From Morella rubra (Eukaryota > Streptophyta > Magnoliopsida > Fagales > Myricaceae): a DNA stretch of 64,000 nucleotides. The DNA is taken from NCBI GenBank assembly GCA_003952965.2, contig CM025851.1:7729647-7793646 (forward strand), read 5' to 3'. Both the position numbers and the translations under genes were made by a program. The stretch's first letter is position 1. The number at the start of each line of letters is the position of its first letter. This document shows, in pieces, positions 13,546 to 25,661 of the stretch. The notes below the pieces were generated by a model that was not told where the DNA came from, made no database searches, and saw only the letters and a program-made list of their open reading frames with translations.

Positions 13546-16151
13546 ACTAATATTTCGTAAATGATCAAGTTCAACAATAACAAGCAAAAAAGAAAATCTT
13601 TTTCTGGGGAAAAAAAGTACAAGAATTTTTTAATACGCTAATGCAGTCGCTCTGAACCTGTTTGCTGCATTAACGACATTGGTAGCACTGCGCGCCCCAG
13701 TGCTTTTATATGTTTACGCCGATTTGCACGCCATTTCTACATTGGAGCGAAGGCTCTCACTTGGCACAGCCACTACCCCCTGGCCGTCTCTCTCCAGGTT
13801 TGTTTGGAAGCTGTACGAACGTACTTCTCTCTCTGGTGCTACATCAAGAAACTCTACCATTATGTTTCTGATTTGGACCTCTTCCGTCGCGGTTACTTGG
13901 GTCTGATGCTCCTTTTAACAGACGCTCGGTTCTCCTTGTTCTCGCATTTATCTTGGAACACTCTCGTTAATCTTAACTCTCTCTCTTCAGCAGCTTCTAT
14001 GACTTTGGTCGCTTTGGTTTCCGGCTTGGTATAACAAGTTAACAACTACTTTCTCTTCTTGTTTTGGATTCGGACGGAAACCATTTGCATTAAGCTTTTC
14101 TCCAGAGTCTTAACATCGAATGGATTTGTATTTTGGTTCACTTTTCTAATGGTAAATTTCACTTTCAGCCTTTTTCAGCTTCACATGGACTATTTTCTTC
14201 AATTTTCTACATTCTTCGTTTGGTCATGGATGAAACCGAGCATTGTGGGGGATTCTCGTATTATGACTTATGAGGACTTATTTTGAGCCCTCCTCCGTAT
14301 ACCATGATCACCTTTTGCTGCCTGCCACCACCGCCCTTTTTCATTTTGGTTTCTGTCTTTCTCTCCGGTTTCCTTGAACAGGTTAGGGACAAAAACCGGG
14401 AGAAGATTTCATCCAACGCTTTTGGACATGCTGTTGTAAGGGAGTAAGGGAGGCCTTAGATTTATTTTTAAAATTCAAGGGATATAAACGTGCCGATGAC
14501 CCTTGGGTTTGAAGAAGCAAATCTACTCCGATATAAAAACATACCCAATGCTTTAGAATGAATCTTTTCCCACGAAAACCTGCACACTTCCTCACTCCAA
14601 AACTCTTGTCTCTCCTTGTGGGCAACTCATTATCTCTCTTACTCTCTTTCTTGGGCAGCGTTTTAAACCTTTTTCATTTTAGTGGTTTTTTTTTTTTTTT
14701 CTGTTCTTTCGTGTTGTATTTAATTATATCTGATGTACGTTGTTAATAGGTTTTTTCTTGTTCGTTGCCTAGGAATACTACGAGTGCCCATCAGGACCAT
14801 GGTTTGATTGGTATATGAAATCCTCGGGCTCTATTCTTTTATTTACAAACGAAGTGGGGGGTTTTTCAGCTACGTCCTTTGTTATTCTATTTTTCTTCAC
14901 TCTCCGCAATCCTTTTTTCTGGATCGTGGAATTCTGCTCTTTTTGACAACTAGTCATACCGATTCTTAATTCTTTCTTTTGAACTTCTTACTGTATATAT
15001 GTGCCGTGTGAAAGTGTATAGTATTCTTTTTGTCTTTTTTTTTTTTTTATTACTACGTGTGTCCTAATGCCCCCACCGAGTTGAAATCGGAGGGGATTGG
15101 CTAGATATATTCACTGCTCTTTCTTTTTTTCTTTATTTTTTTTGTGGCGTTTGTTTTGTCTATTTATACGTACGTTTGGTTTCTGGATGATTCTTTTGAA
15201 TCAAGACTGTTAAGCTGCTCTTGTTTATCCCTGCAAATTGCTTTTTGAGGAGATTAGTGGATATTCTATCAAAAAAAATTTCCCAGTTATAAAACGTGGC
15301 GAAGTTAGTATTTGAGTGTAGTTTTCAACTTTTCAGTCGTACGAAAGACATGAGGAGATGAGATTCACTCTGTGGTCTCATCCGCCATCAACTTTCACTA
15401 TTGCAAATTTTCCTGCCATTCCCAGTGGAATGCTTGATCGTTCATTCGTTTGAATACTGGAATGTTTGAACAGTGCACTACTATCAACTTTTGCTGTTTT
15501 AGATCTTGACTATGGCCGTTATTTTCTGTTCTTTCTGGGTGTCCTCACCAAAAAACTCATTCACGGGAAATTCATTTCTACTGGAGAGCAAATGGCTTCG
15601 AGGGTATTCGGCCTTGTTAACTTAGCCACATTGTATTGGCAACATGCAATATGTGCAATTACTAGAATAATGAATAGTGAGACTTTGCCACCTTTTTTTC
15701 TACTGTCTTATAAGAAATACCAAGAAATTTTCCCTCAGATCCTTTTGGTTCTGTGCCATGTTGCAATCGGTTGGATCTATTTTATGTCGAACATATCCGG
15801 ATATCCCTTAGATTATTCTACTTGGTTGTTGATTTGTCAATGCTTCTAGCTTTTCCTGCATCCAACTAGTTACTCTCAGATTGGTTTGATAAGCCTCCCA
15901 CTTGTTATTATTGAGGAAGTCTCACCTAGAGGTCCCAAGTTATTGTTCAGATCTACACGTGGGGAACCGTGATGTCTAAATAATAAATATAGTCTATAAT
16001 GCATCGTATAAGTTTTCTCATTGATTTTTTCTTTTAAAGATCTTTTCGTTATGTTTATGGAAAATTAATAACGTAATGCTTTTTGTTTGATTTTAGGTTT
16101 CCAGAGCGTATAGAGCTGAGCATTATTACTATTTCAAAGAAAAAATCTATC

Positions 16152-19100
16152 ATGTCGCATCATGGGGTGGCAAATGTCCAAGAGAATATGAAATTTAAGT
16201 CGGGAATTAAGATAGGAGTTAGTGGAACAGATGAAGACATTCGATATTATGAGTCATTTACTTGTCATGGCATGGAGTACTTACTTTATGATTGCGCGTA
16301 CTTTTACCGCTCTGGTGACCCTGAGACTTCTATTGGTAAGCTTGTGAAAATATATGAGACTCCAACTCAAGGAAAGAGAGTGAAGGTGGTGTGGTTCTTT
16401 CGTCCTAGTGAAGTACGAAACTTTTTTGGAGAGGCCAATCCACACTGGAATGAGTTATTTTTAGCATCTGGTGAAGGAAAAGGACTTTACAATATAAATT
16501 CTTGGGTAAATCAGATCTCTTATTAATATCGTATTTATATCTTATCTTTTCTCATATGGTACAATTTGCGTGATACAATTACTTTGTATGATACATTTAG
16601 TCAAACTTCCAAGCTAGGTTGTGTATTGGGTATATATGAAGCATAGATTAACTGTTCTATCTGAACTGTCGATGTCGTTGGCAATGATGCTTTGTAACTA
16701 CAGAGAAATGTTACTCCTATCTATAGCATGAAATTTGATTTCATGTTATCAAAGAAAATGTGGTGTGTTCAAGGTGGAAAGGGATGAAAGTGTAGTTCTG
16801 ATGTGCCCTATGATACGATAGTCCACTAATGATCTCTTTAGTCATGAATCTTGCAAGTCAAGGTTCAATTTAGTCATGAATCTTGCAAGTCAAGGTTCTA
16901 TAAAGCTGTGTTTTTTATGCCATTCTGCTATAGACCCTACTGTGTAATATTCCTGCTATATGTCCTTTGAAAAGAAAAATATAATATTTGTATGCTAAGC
17001 ATTCTTTCTTCCCGTTTTAGTGATATTGTCGTGATGCATTGAATTTTGGGCAAGGTAGTGAAACCTTCATTAGACTTTGGGAGGTCTAAAGACTATGAAG
17101 CTGGTGAGATATCCCTTGGCAAAGTCACACAACCATAAACGTGATATCTCAACAGCTAGGATATGACACTAAGCATAGGATCCATGTTCATGAACGTGAC
17201 AATAATTGTAAGTCAGTTGTCATTCTACCCCAAACTTTTCCCAGTTTTGGGACTCTAAAGGGATATGACACTAAGCATGGCATTGGCAGGGTTAGCGACT
17301 TGCTAGTATCTAATTGAACATTGATGCTTTTCCATTGAGTTTTAGGTATAACTTTGGTGCTCCTTTTTGCATATTTCTGGCTTTTGTTTTGTTTTTTGTT
17401 TTTCATATGGCGTAGGACCAGTTATATGAAAGATTAGAAGCAGTTCTGGAGGCTCTTTGTGGTGATTGAACAGACGGTTTGTATATTAGCTACAATGATG
17501 TTCTTAACAACTAAGGAGGGAAAAAGTTGTCCCCAGTGGGTTAAAAATGGTTTTAAATTACAGAAGATGACACTTTGCACTTGAGGCATTGAAAGATCAG
17601 TAAACCTGGTTTTACGCTAAGATGTATTGATATGCTTTCAATTACAGTTACATTTCATGATATTGTTTAAGTTTCTTATTTTGTTTAGGGGCATATTGAC
17701 TTCCTCTTCCCATAACAACTGCTGTTACTTACCCCATACTCCTGTTGTATCAGAAGCGGCTGTAATATGAATGTGTATAAGATGGCAATCTTTAATTTGA
17801 TTGGATAAGTTGTTCTTTAAAGAACCTATTTCTGGTCTATGGAGGTGACAGTTAAGTATTCCAGAAAAGAATTGCTTGGATAGTGCTTTATGGGTGGAGG
17901 TATAAGAGGATTTATGATGATCCTGCCTTCCATAATGGATATGAACTGTTCGAATGAGGTCATATGTGCTTGTGAGGCTGAAGGCTACCAAAGAACTACA
18001 CGTTGCTCAGTTTATATGCAGTTTAAGTTGGGGAGGGGGTTCTGGGCAGTGGCAAAAAGAGGCATTGAATTGAACAAACTTGAGATGCTGTTACTCTTCC
18101 GATTTGACTTCTATAGAACTGTGAAGTAGTATTTTTTTTTTTGATAAGTAACTGTGAAGTAGTATTTTACAACATTCTCTCATTCTCTCTCTGAACTTTC
18201 TAGCAGAAATGAGTTTGTCTTTTTTTGATAACCTGCTGGCTTTTTTTTGTCTTATCAATCAATATCTCATCGACTTGGGTCTCAGTTATAAATGTAAGGC
18301 TTAACCACTGTCTTCATAATTTTGGCAAATTATGGAATGACTGGCCTCTTTCATCTCTCTCTTCTGCTGTTTTTTGTTTTTGTTCCTTTTTTTATATTTC
18401 AGGAAGCAGTTGTTAGAAAGTGCAATGTTGTTTGCACAACAAAGGATGAAAGAAATCCCCGAGCATCTGAAGCAGATCTGAAAATGGCTGACTACTTCTT
18501 ATACCGTACTTTTGATGTTGGAAAATGTATAATATCAGAAGATTTTGCAGCTGATATAGCTGGAATTAAAGGTCAGATTTGTGTCTACAAATTACTCGAA
18601 TAAATCTTGCCCTTTTGATGAGAAATGGGATTTTGATCAGGTTGATCCTTGTGAAAGGAAAGGAAATTTTTTTTTTCTAACATTGTTTTACATACCTTGA
18701 ATCAGCTAGGGGCCCCTGGAAGTTACAGTTCAATTCTTATTTGAATTGTATAGACAAAAATCTCTAGTTGCATAATCAGTCATGCTATGAACGAAAATGT
18801 TATGGTATTTTTGTTGTCCATAAAATATTACAATAATTAGAAGTGCAATTCCATTTCTTATAAAAGAAATTTCTACTTTGAACTCTCTACAGTTCCGAAA
18901 CTGGCGGGTGACTTGATGCCAGTCTTGATTCTATAGGAATTTCATGGTTCTTGAGAACTAAATTGTACTTGTCTTCTTTGTTTCCCATGAATACATTACT
19001 TTTTTTTTTCCACTTTCCTCAAATAGTAAATGTATTGCAGTGGATTGCTTTTTTAATTGGATGAAAGACCTAAAGCTCGTTAATCCTCCATATCTGAGAA

Positions 19101-22100
19101 AGAATATAATAATGGGGGCTAGCAGCTTGGAGTCATCTAAGTTAGGGTTTGACAGAGTGGGGGACAATTCTGCAAAAGATGGCAAGTCTGGCAGTAGTTT
19201 AATCCCAGCGGTGAAAGGTGATTCTTAGCGTGACTACTGACTATGCTTAGGTCTGAATTTTTACAGACCCGGATTAAATTGGCTCTTCTCTGGCCTTTTC
19301 AGAATCAAAGAAAGCCATGGCTAGTTTGGGTGAGTTCAGACATATTTCAAAAGAGAGTCCCGTGTTGAGGCCCAAAACTTCTATCCACAAAGATGGGCCC
19401 GAACCTGGTCGAATTTCAAGTGGTCGTATTCATGGTAGAACTAAAGTGAGATTTTCGGATGGCCGTTTACCTAAGACTGAATCTGATACCAGGCCTTATA
19501 AAAAGAGGAGGCTTCCTCTGGCTGGAAGTTCCATTGATCAGAAAAGGGGATGTGCAGAGGGAGAAGGTTTTGATGGAAAGGCAACCAAGGCTTGTTGTAA
19601 AGCAGTTCCAGAACTTGCAGGGAATGGGGATGTTAAAACTCTTGGCAACATGGCAGAGATTACTGGAACCCCCAATGCTGTAAGTCTCAAGTGTTTTGAG
19701 TTGATGTCGCAAAATTTTTAAATTTCAGTTCTTCAATACAAGAAATTATACTCATGCTTTCCATTATTTCCTATGTATATAAAATTTTCAATTGTTCATA
19801 GAAAGCTGAAGGGCTCTTTGCTGTTCATTAATATCGAATACTGTTGAGAAATTTGAGTGTTGTCATTACTACATGATGGAAAGCTGAAAACTTCTTTGTC
19901 ATGTACTGGTCTTGTTTGTTATCCAGGATCAGAATAACATATTTAGAGTAGTTGTTTGCAAAGAGTTGCACACGAAGGTGAGTTTTCATCCTATGAATAC
20001 AGTGGCTATTTCTGATTCTCTTATTTTCTTGCAGGATAGAGGAAATTGGTTCAAGCAACTCGTGAGTTTCTGTTCCTCTATTTTACCATGGACTTCCAGT
20101 TGACTGTTTCACTGTTTACATGGATTAATATTGTGTTAATTTGCGCCGAAAAGAAAGACAGTTTTGTATTTCTGGGAAGCTTCTTTGTATTGGAAATTAA
20201 AGTTTTAAACTTTTAATCAGGATAAAAGCGTCTAGATTTTGGAACTTGAATTAAGATCAAATGCATTAGTTAATGATGAATGAGAGTTTTCAGCCCTTAT
20301 GGTTTTTTCCCCCATAGCCATCCATCTCAATTAAATGTACGACCTCCTCAATCCTTTCTTCATTCTGGAGCATGAGATTAACATGTGTTATTTATCTATA
20401 TGATAGAAGTGATGTGATTACCCTGTATCAGTGGCAAGAAGGATGTCATACTTATTGGGAGTTATGGGTGAGACCAGTCACGGAGAAGAATAGACACTTC
20501 TGTTATGCCTTGAACTTCAGATAGATAAGTTCCTATCTATAGTTTCAATTAGTTAAGGAAGCTATGAAACAAAAAATCTGTTTTTATTTTTCTGCTGGAG
20601 ATACTATTGCTTGTCTTCTACGGTTCCATAACAGCTCTGGTTCATATATTGGTACTCGGTTCCCCCTAATATTGCTTGGTTTGGAAATATTGTCTTGAGT
20701 TTTAACTCTGAAAAATCCAGTTTAGACCCTAGTAACACTTAGAGGGGTCAATATGTGTTTCTCCTCTAATTAAAAAATCAATAACAATTTTGCAACAGTC
20801 GGATGTCGCTTGACAAGCAGGGTTTTATTAGAACTGTTGGATGTTGCTTGCGAAACTTGTTTAATCACTTGAACACATCAACCAAGCAACTGTAACAAAT
20901 TACAACTCAATTAGGACATATTTTGACACGGAATTTTGCCAATAACAAAAAGACACTAACAAACTCCTGTCACTCTAGAAAATGCTTGACAGAATTTGCT
21001 TTTTGGGTTTTGTGAGATCTTGGGTGTGTACTTGAGAGGCCCAGTTCTTTTTGTTGTTTTTTTTTGCTTCTAGCTCAAAATCCTCCACGTGCAGTAACAT
21101 AATCTCTGACATGTTTTATAAGTGGGTCTCTTAAAACATTTCTTTTGTTCACTCTCTTTGCTATAGGATTTGTGTCAATTCAATTAAAGAGCTTCTTTTG
21201 GTTTCTTCTAACTAACCACACTCAGATACTTAATGAGAGAATATACTTCAAAACTTGAGTGAAATTGACAACACATCTTAAACAGATTTTTTTTTTTTTT
21301 TTCACTTTTCACTTCTTCAGTCATGGGAGCATAGACTGCAGGCAGCTGAAGAAAGGGGCACCCTGGTCCTACTAGAAAATCTGGATCCATCCTATACGTC
21401 ATTAGAAGTGGAGGTATGAATAGTTGTTTTCCGGGTTTATCTCTCTTGTTTCCTTCTTACATATAATAAGAGAACAGGTAAAAAAATAGAAACTAAGACC
21501 CTTGGTTTATGATTTTGTAGAACTATGCTGTGTAGGCCTTCACGATCTTCTTTTAACTTTGAGAAGATTAGCCAGTCTGAGAACAGTAATTACTGAGTAT
21601 GTAGGAAATACAAAACTACTATTGAAGTTATGGAAGGACGTATATGATTACAAGGATATGAACTGGACCTAACATTCACATTACAAGTATTGGGTAGAAG
21701 ACAAGCGTTAAAAGGAAAATTTACTCCTAAATTCAGTACTATTTTCTCTGACGTCCTAGAACTAATATCATTCCAAAATGAAAATTAACCACAAAATTCC
21801 ACAGATCCAATCACCTGAAAATTTACATGTGTGATTGCTACATCTCATTACCCTAGGACAATACATACTCTAGTAGCAAAGAAAAGCTTATGAAGCTATT
21901 TCTTGCTGATAGTCCATACTATCCAGCACCGTGATGTAGTATAAAGACTAGAAGGCCTCTTGTGAAATGGGCAAACTTGCATGAGTGTTGCACATGATTC
22001 TGCATGTACGAAGTACAAATTTGAACAGAGTCCAAATTTAGGTTTGTCAAACATGCTTCTCTTCTCATAAACGATTATTCTCAGAGGTTACAAAGGCTTG

Positions 22101-24792
22101 CAACATCAAGGGATAAACTGTGATGGCCATCAGTTGCTCCATCCTTTCTATATTGATGAGGCTTCTGTCATTTTCCCACGTATGAGTATATTTTTTAGTA
22201 ATTTGCAACATATAATATGCAAATGACTAATGAAACCATATGAAGTGAAAAAACTAGCTGAATGCCTTTTTCATAATAAATATGGAGGCACTCAATTACC
22301 CAAATGTGCAATGCTGTTTACGATAAGTACGTATATAAATCAGGTGGTAATTAATTTTACAATTCTGAGAATATCTGCCTTTTCATTACAGATCTATTGA
22401 CTTTGTTTCTGGCTTATAATAGGTGAAAATGGGTGAGTTCGACTAAAACTGACTTGGTAGTGTCTGAACCTAGTTTGTCTAAATACAAATTATTAGTGAC
22501 TCTAATGTAATCTTCAAATTAGTTGATCCGAAAGAAATTACATAAAAAAAGGATATGATTGTTATATTATACGCTCTCAATCTTTCCAGTCATAATTGCA
22601 TTGTCACCAAATGTTGTTGAATATAGGTAAATTTACAGTTCGGGGGAAAGTTCAGGAGTTTTTTAGAGATGAATACCATTCAGCCAAGTCTATAGCATTC
22701 TATTGATACTTTGTCCTTTTCTTTCTACCTCAGGATCTCGTTTGGCATGCATTTTAGGAGAAGGTCAATGCAAGGATGATAGAGCACAGTACTTTTTCTC
22801 ATCCCAATTATGGTATGGGAGGTAGCTGTGGCTCTTCTGTTTTGCATTTTTTTATTGTTGCAGAAACTCGCGTAATTTGGTGTTTGATCTTTTGATTGAG
22901 GTGCCATAGCTTCCACGAGGTTGGATGCTAATTGTTTCATGTACTATCAGGTAAAGCTTTTGTTATATTCAAAACAAAAGTGGCAGCTGATTCTGCAATT
23001 CTGGAGTTTGAAAGGAGATGCCTAATTCTAGCAAATGGGAGGTATTTGATTCTCAGTTTCTTTATTCTCCATCTGGAATTCTTCTCCTTTCTTAGTTGTG
23101 ATGTTCTGAAATTTGGTATGCAAGTTATTTAGAATTTTCATTCGGAGAATTCAGAGGTCCAATCCCCATGTAATGTAAGATTACAGCTATATTTTACAAC
23201 TTAGGGTTGTACTTTTTTTTTTTTTTTCAAAAAAAAAAAAAAAAAGGGTTGTTTTTTTTTTTTTTTTTCACAACAGGGTTGACTTGGTTTTAACAGTAAT
23301 TAAAGTATGGTACAGGACTAATATCAGCGATGGTTAGTTATTATACATATTGAAAATTTTGATCTGTATCTTTTTTATTGGTATCCTGGTTTATATTATC
23401 TTTTCCATAATATCATTTCCCCTTATTATTATTTTTAGTAGTAATTGGACGCTTTTCATGTATCATAAATACCATTTGTGATGTTTTCATAACCAAGAGA
23501 ACTTGCAAATTGTAGAATTTCTATGGATTTAGACTTCGGAGTTCTATGGAGTACTTCTAAGGATAATATGGGAAAGCTTTAATGTTATATGGATGAGATA
23601 AATTGCCCACCTAACTGATACACATTTTCCTTTGTTTCACCCACAGAACTGTCATTGCTTGCAGAGGAACTCTAAGACAGCCTGGCAAACCAACCAACTT
23701 TCTTGGCCACATGGTCATTCCCAGAATCAAGCATCAACAGGGACGTGATGAGGTGGTGATTCACTTCCTGACAAATTTACTTTAATTTTGTATTTCTTCA
23801 ACAAGGGCTTAAAACATTGTTTGGTTGCTTTTTTTTTTCCAAAGAGAAATGCAGTATCAACATCACACAGTTCCCAGCCAAATACCCTTGAATATGATCT
23901 AGCCATGCAGTGGCGTGGTCTGCAGGTGAAATCAGATAAATGGCGGAAGGCATTATTTCAGGTGCTTTATTGGCCTGATCTTTTTCTTCTCTTTTTTTTC
24001 ATGTGTTTATGCTACTTTACATGCTAAAGCACATGAGTCGCACAAGGAACGGTCTTAGTTTTCTTTTATCTGTACAAATACTTGTGTAATTTTTGTCCGG
24101 GTTTACTATTATCACTATCAAATGATAATTCACTGTTTTGCTACGGACATTTTGCATGCTAAATGTTTATGAATTGTTGAATTATTTTACAGGCAAATAG
24201 TGGTAAGTAGGTTCTTAGTGATTTTTATTCTCCTCTTAAAACAACTGGAGTAGAAAATCATTTAGTGGCCTTTTGATCATTCACGAAATTTGGTATAAAT
24301 AATCAGAGGGAATGACTTTGCTGCATGGAAGAGAATGGATCACTTCACTTCATTCTTTATGATAAGTAAAAAATTAAAAATGAAGTGATCCATTCTCTTC
24401 ATTATTCACCACGCATTTTACTTTCAAATTTATAAGCCCTATCCTTCTTTATTGTTTGAAGAACCAACTACTTTCAAGTTCTTTCTGTCTGTGCCCTTTT
24501 TATACCCCAAGATAATAGGGCCAAATCTCTAAACAATTCTCCTACATATTCTCTGAAAAGACAAGTAAAACACTAAACTGTTAAATACAGGAAGATTCTT
24601 AATATACGTACGTTCATATAATTTTTTTTGAGTGTGTACTTTTATATACTTGTGTAATGGAGCTGCATCACTGTTTCAAAGTCTCAAGGTTCTAAACTAA
24701 TTTGCTCTTCCTTGACAATTCTATCCTTGTAGGCACAAGCAAAGGAGATGCAAGGGCTTAGAAGCAGGCTGAAACTCGCACAGAAACAATGA
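16152..24792 (+). CDS. ASI1: ASI1/IBM2-type BAH and RRM protein, stop in RRM
   Basis: Twelve exons: 16152-16505, 18403-18571, 19041-19217, 19303-19679, 19927-19977, 20035-20061, 21321-21413, 22734-22812, 22951-23041, 23647-23752, 23845-23961, 24733-24792. Phases agree throughout, giving 566 codons. Start is MSHHGVANVQ. Exons 1-2 form a BAH domain (YYESFTCHGMEYLLYDCAYF, VKVVWFFRPSEV, LFLASGEGKGL, then MADYFLYRTFDVGK). The middle is basic and low-complexity. Exons 7-9 form an RRM (TLVLLENLDPSYTSLEVE; RNP1-like GKAFVIFKTK). In Arabidopsis ASI1/IBM2/SG1 binds RNA, works with EDM2 and AIPP1, and lets transcripts read through intronic heterochromatin, including in IBM1. Oddity: TAG at 22755-22757 (codon 424) interrupts the first helix of the RRM, whereas the duplicate has ATG there. 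A nine-codon micro-exon lies at 20035-20061. Confidence 0.85.
16837..16898. repeat. 32-bp tandem duplication in ASI1 intron 1
   Basis: A 32-bp unit beginning TTTAGTCATGAATCTTGCAA occupies 16837-16868 and is repeated, without its last two bases, at 16869-16898. The copies are identical, so the event is recent. It lies in the first ASI1 intron. Confidence 0.9.
18117..18168 (-). mobile_element. Micro-retroposon with 19-bp target-site duplication
   Basis: AACTGTGAAGTAGTATTTT occurs at 18117-18135 and again at 18150-18168, flanking only 14 bases (poly-T followed by GATAAGT). Read on the minus strand this is ACTTATC plus an A-run. It looks like the extreme 3' end of a 5'-truncated poly(A) retroposon with its target-site duplication. 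It lies in ASI1 intron 1, and its right repeat overlaps the left end of the segmental duplication (18164). Confidence 0.6.
21321..21413 (+). other. ASI1 exon 7, absent from the duplicate
   Basis: This 93-nt exon begins SWEHRLQAAEERG and carries the first beta strand and RNP2 of the RRM (TLVLLENLD). It is phase 0 at both ends. It lies inside the 2.37 kb block (about 20298-22667) that the downstream copy replaces with about 58 unrelated bases. Its loss alone would not shift the frame, but it removes one side of the RRM. Confidence 0.85.
24328..24400. repeat. 20-bp perfect inverted repeat (foldback)
   Basis: GAAGAGAATGGATCACTTCA at 24328-24347 is the exact reverse complement of 24381-24400, with a 33-nt AT-rich loop. 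It lies in the last ASI1 intron, in a segment missing from the duplicate. It may be a small foldback element or simply a hairpin. No target-site duplication was recognised. Confidence 0.8.
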
Positions 24793-25386
24793 GAAGTGAA
24801 TGACTGCATTCTCATTTTCAAGGAATTTTTGGGTCTTTGTAAACGGTAAAAGAGGCATATAAGGGTGCCGATATTTTGGACAATTCCATCACCTCCTCGA
24901 ACTTAGTTGGTGAAAGCCTGGAATTTTGGAGAAGAACTGCTACGTAAATTCCCAAAATTTTTAAAGTTGCCTATGAAAAATGTCAATTGGATTTCAATTT
25001 GGCTATTTTTTCTCAGCTATACTGATTGGTGGGCGGCAACCACGGATGAAGCAGAAGAGCAGGAACTACCCTGACGATGATCACACGTTTTACTGTGCAT
25101 GGTCAACTGTAGCACCCATAGCTGCTTTTAATTGATTCATCCTTCCCAAACTCTTTCAAGTGCTGTTTTTTCTATATATCTTTATTTGTATTAATTAATT
25201 AATATTATCAACTTACATCCTTATAACATCTTATAAATTTCAATGTGACCATTGATTAACATCTACTCACGAAGTTGCACTAAAAAATAATTCTTATGTC
25301 ATTAATTTTTATAATTGAGAATAAGAACGGCTAGGATGAGGGAGCAATATTTTGTCAACATGGATAACTTGTACATTACAATAAAA

Positions 25387-25534
25387 GCAGTCGCAATTTT
25401 AGTTGAAGTCTAATTAGGGTCGTTTCTTTTATAAAAAATAAAAATGAAAATTAAGGCGGCAGTTGCAATTTGAGGTGTTAAAGTTATTAAGGGTCGTTTC
25501 TTTAAAAAAAAAATAAAAATGAAAAATTAAGGCG
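25387..25534. repeat. 72/76-bp tandem repeat upstream of CAF1
   Basis: Unit 1 is 25387-25458 and unit 2 is 25459-25534. Both start GCAGT(C/T)GCAATTT, contain AGGGTCGTTTCTTT, and end AATTAAGGCG. Most differences lie in the A-runs. The repeat ends about 65 bases before the CAF1 TATA box, so it lies in the proximal promoter. Confidence 0.85.
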
Positions 25535-25600
25535 GTCTACGTATTTGGGTTTCGGCGGCAATTCAAGGATCCTGCGACGCGCCCAGTGGGATTTTTCATC

Positions 25601-25607
25601 TATATAT
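25601..25607 (+). promoter_or_regulatory. TATA box of CAF1
   Basis: TATATAT lies 46 bases before the ATG at 25647 and 61 before the ATG at 25662. This spacing fits a short 5' UTR and argues against starts further upstream in the same open frame. Confidence 0.5.
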
Positions 25608-25661
25608 GCCTTGGCCGACACACCTCGTTGGTCATATAATATTGTAATGCATTCATTCGCA

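Larger units (their letters stand above)
9806..16151. other. Intergenic region and ASI1 leader
   Basis: No confident coding gene. Bases 10700-13600 are AT-rich and hold family A repeats (11221-11310, 11461-11570) and a family B repeat (13315-13545). At 11964-12000 the phrase AATTTTTAGATC recurs inverted as GATCTAAAAATT, a small hairpin. From about 13650 the base composition becomes more balanced, with many CT-rich tracts up to 16100. This is probably the promoter, 5' UTR and a leader intron of the ASI1 gene, because a good acceptor (TTTGATTTTAG, ending 16096) lies just before its first coding exon. Short open frames at 13679-14034 and 15466-15849 match nothing I know. Confidence 0.6.
18164..25087 (+). 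repeat. Segmental duplication, source copy
   Basis: This stretch, from ATTTTACAACATT in ASI1 intron 1 to GATCACACG beyond its 3' end, matches 26524-30577 in direct orientation and at high identity across introns and exons. The downstream copy is 2.9 kb shorter. It lacks about 20298-22667, part of the poly-T/A stretch near 23215-23275, and about 24034-24558 of this copy. The CAF1 gene lies between the two copies. Confidence 0.93.
24793..25646. other. ASI1 3' flank and CAF1 promoter
   Basis: The first 300 bases are shared with the duplicate and would include the ASI1 3' UTR. The duplication ends near 25087. Bases 25100-25380 are AT-rich with no coding signal. Bases 25387-25534 are a tandem repeat just upstream of the CAF1 TATA box. 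Confidence 0.7.

Noticed and set aside
13679..14034. Overlapping open frames upstream of ASI1
   Set aside because: They are short, overlap in different frames and have no recognisable domain. More likely leader or promoter sequence.
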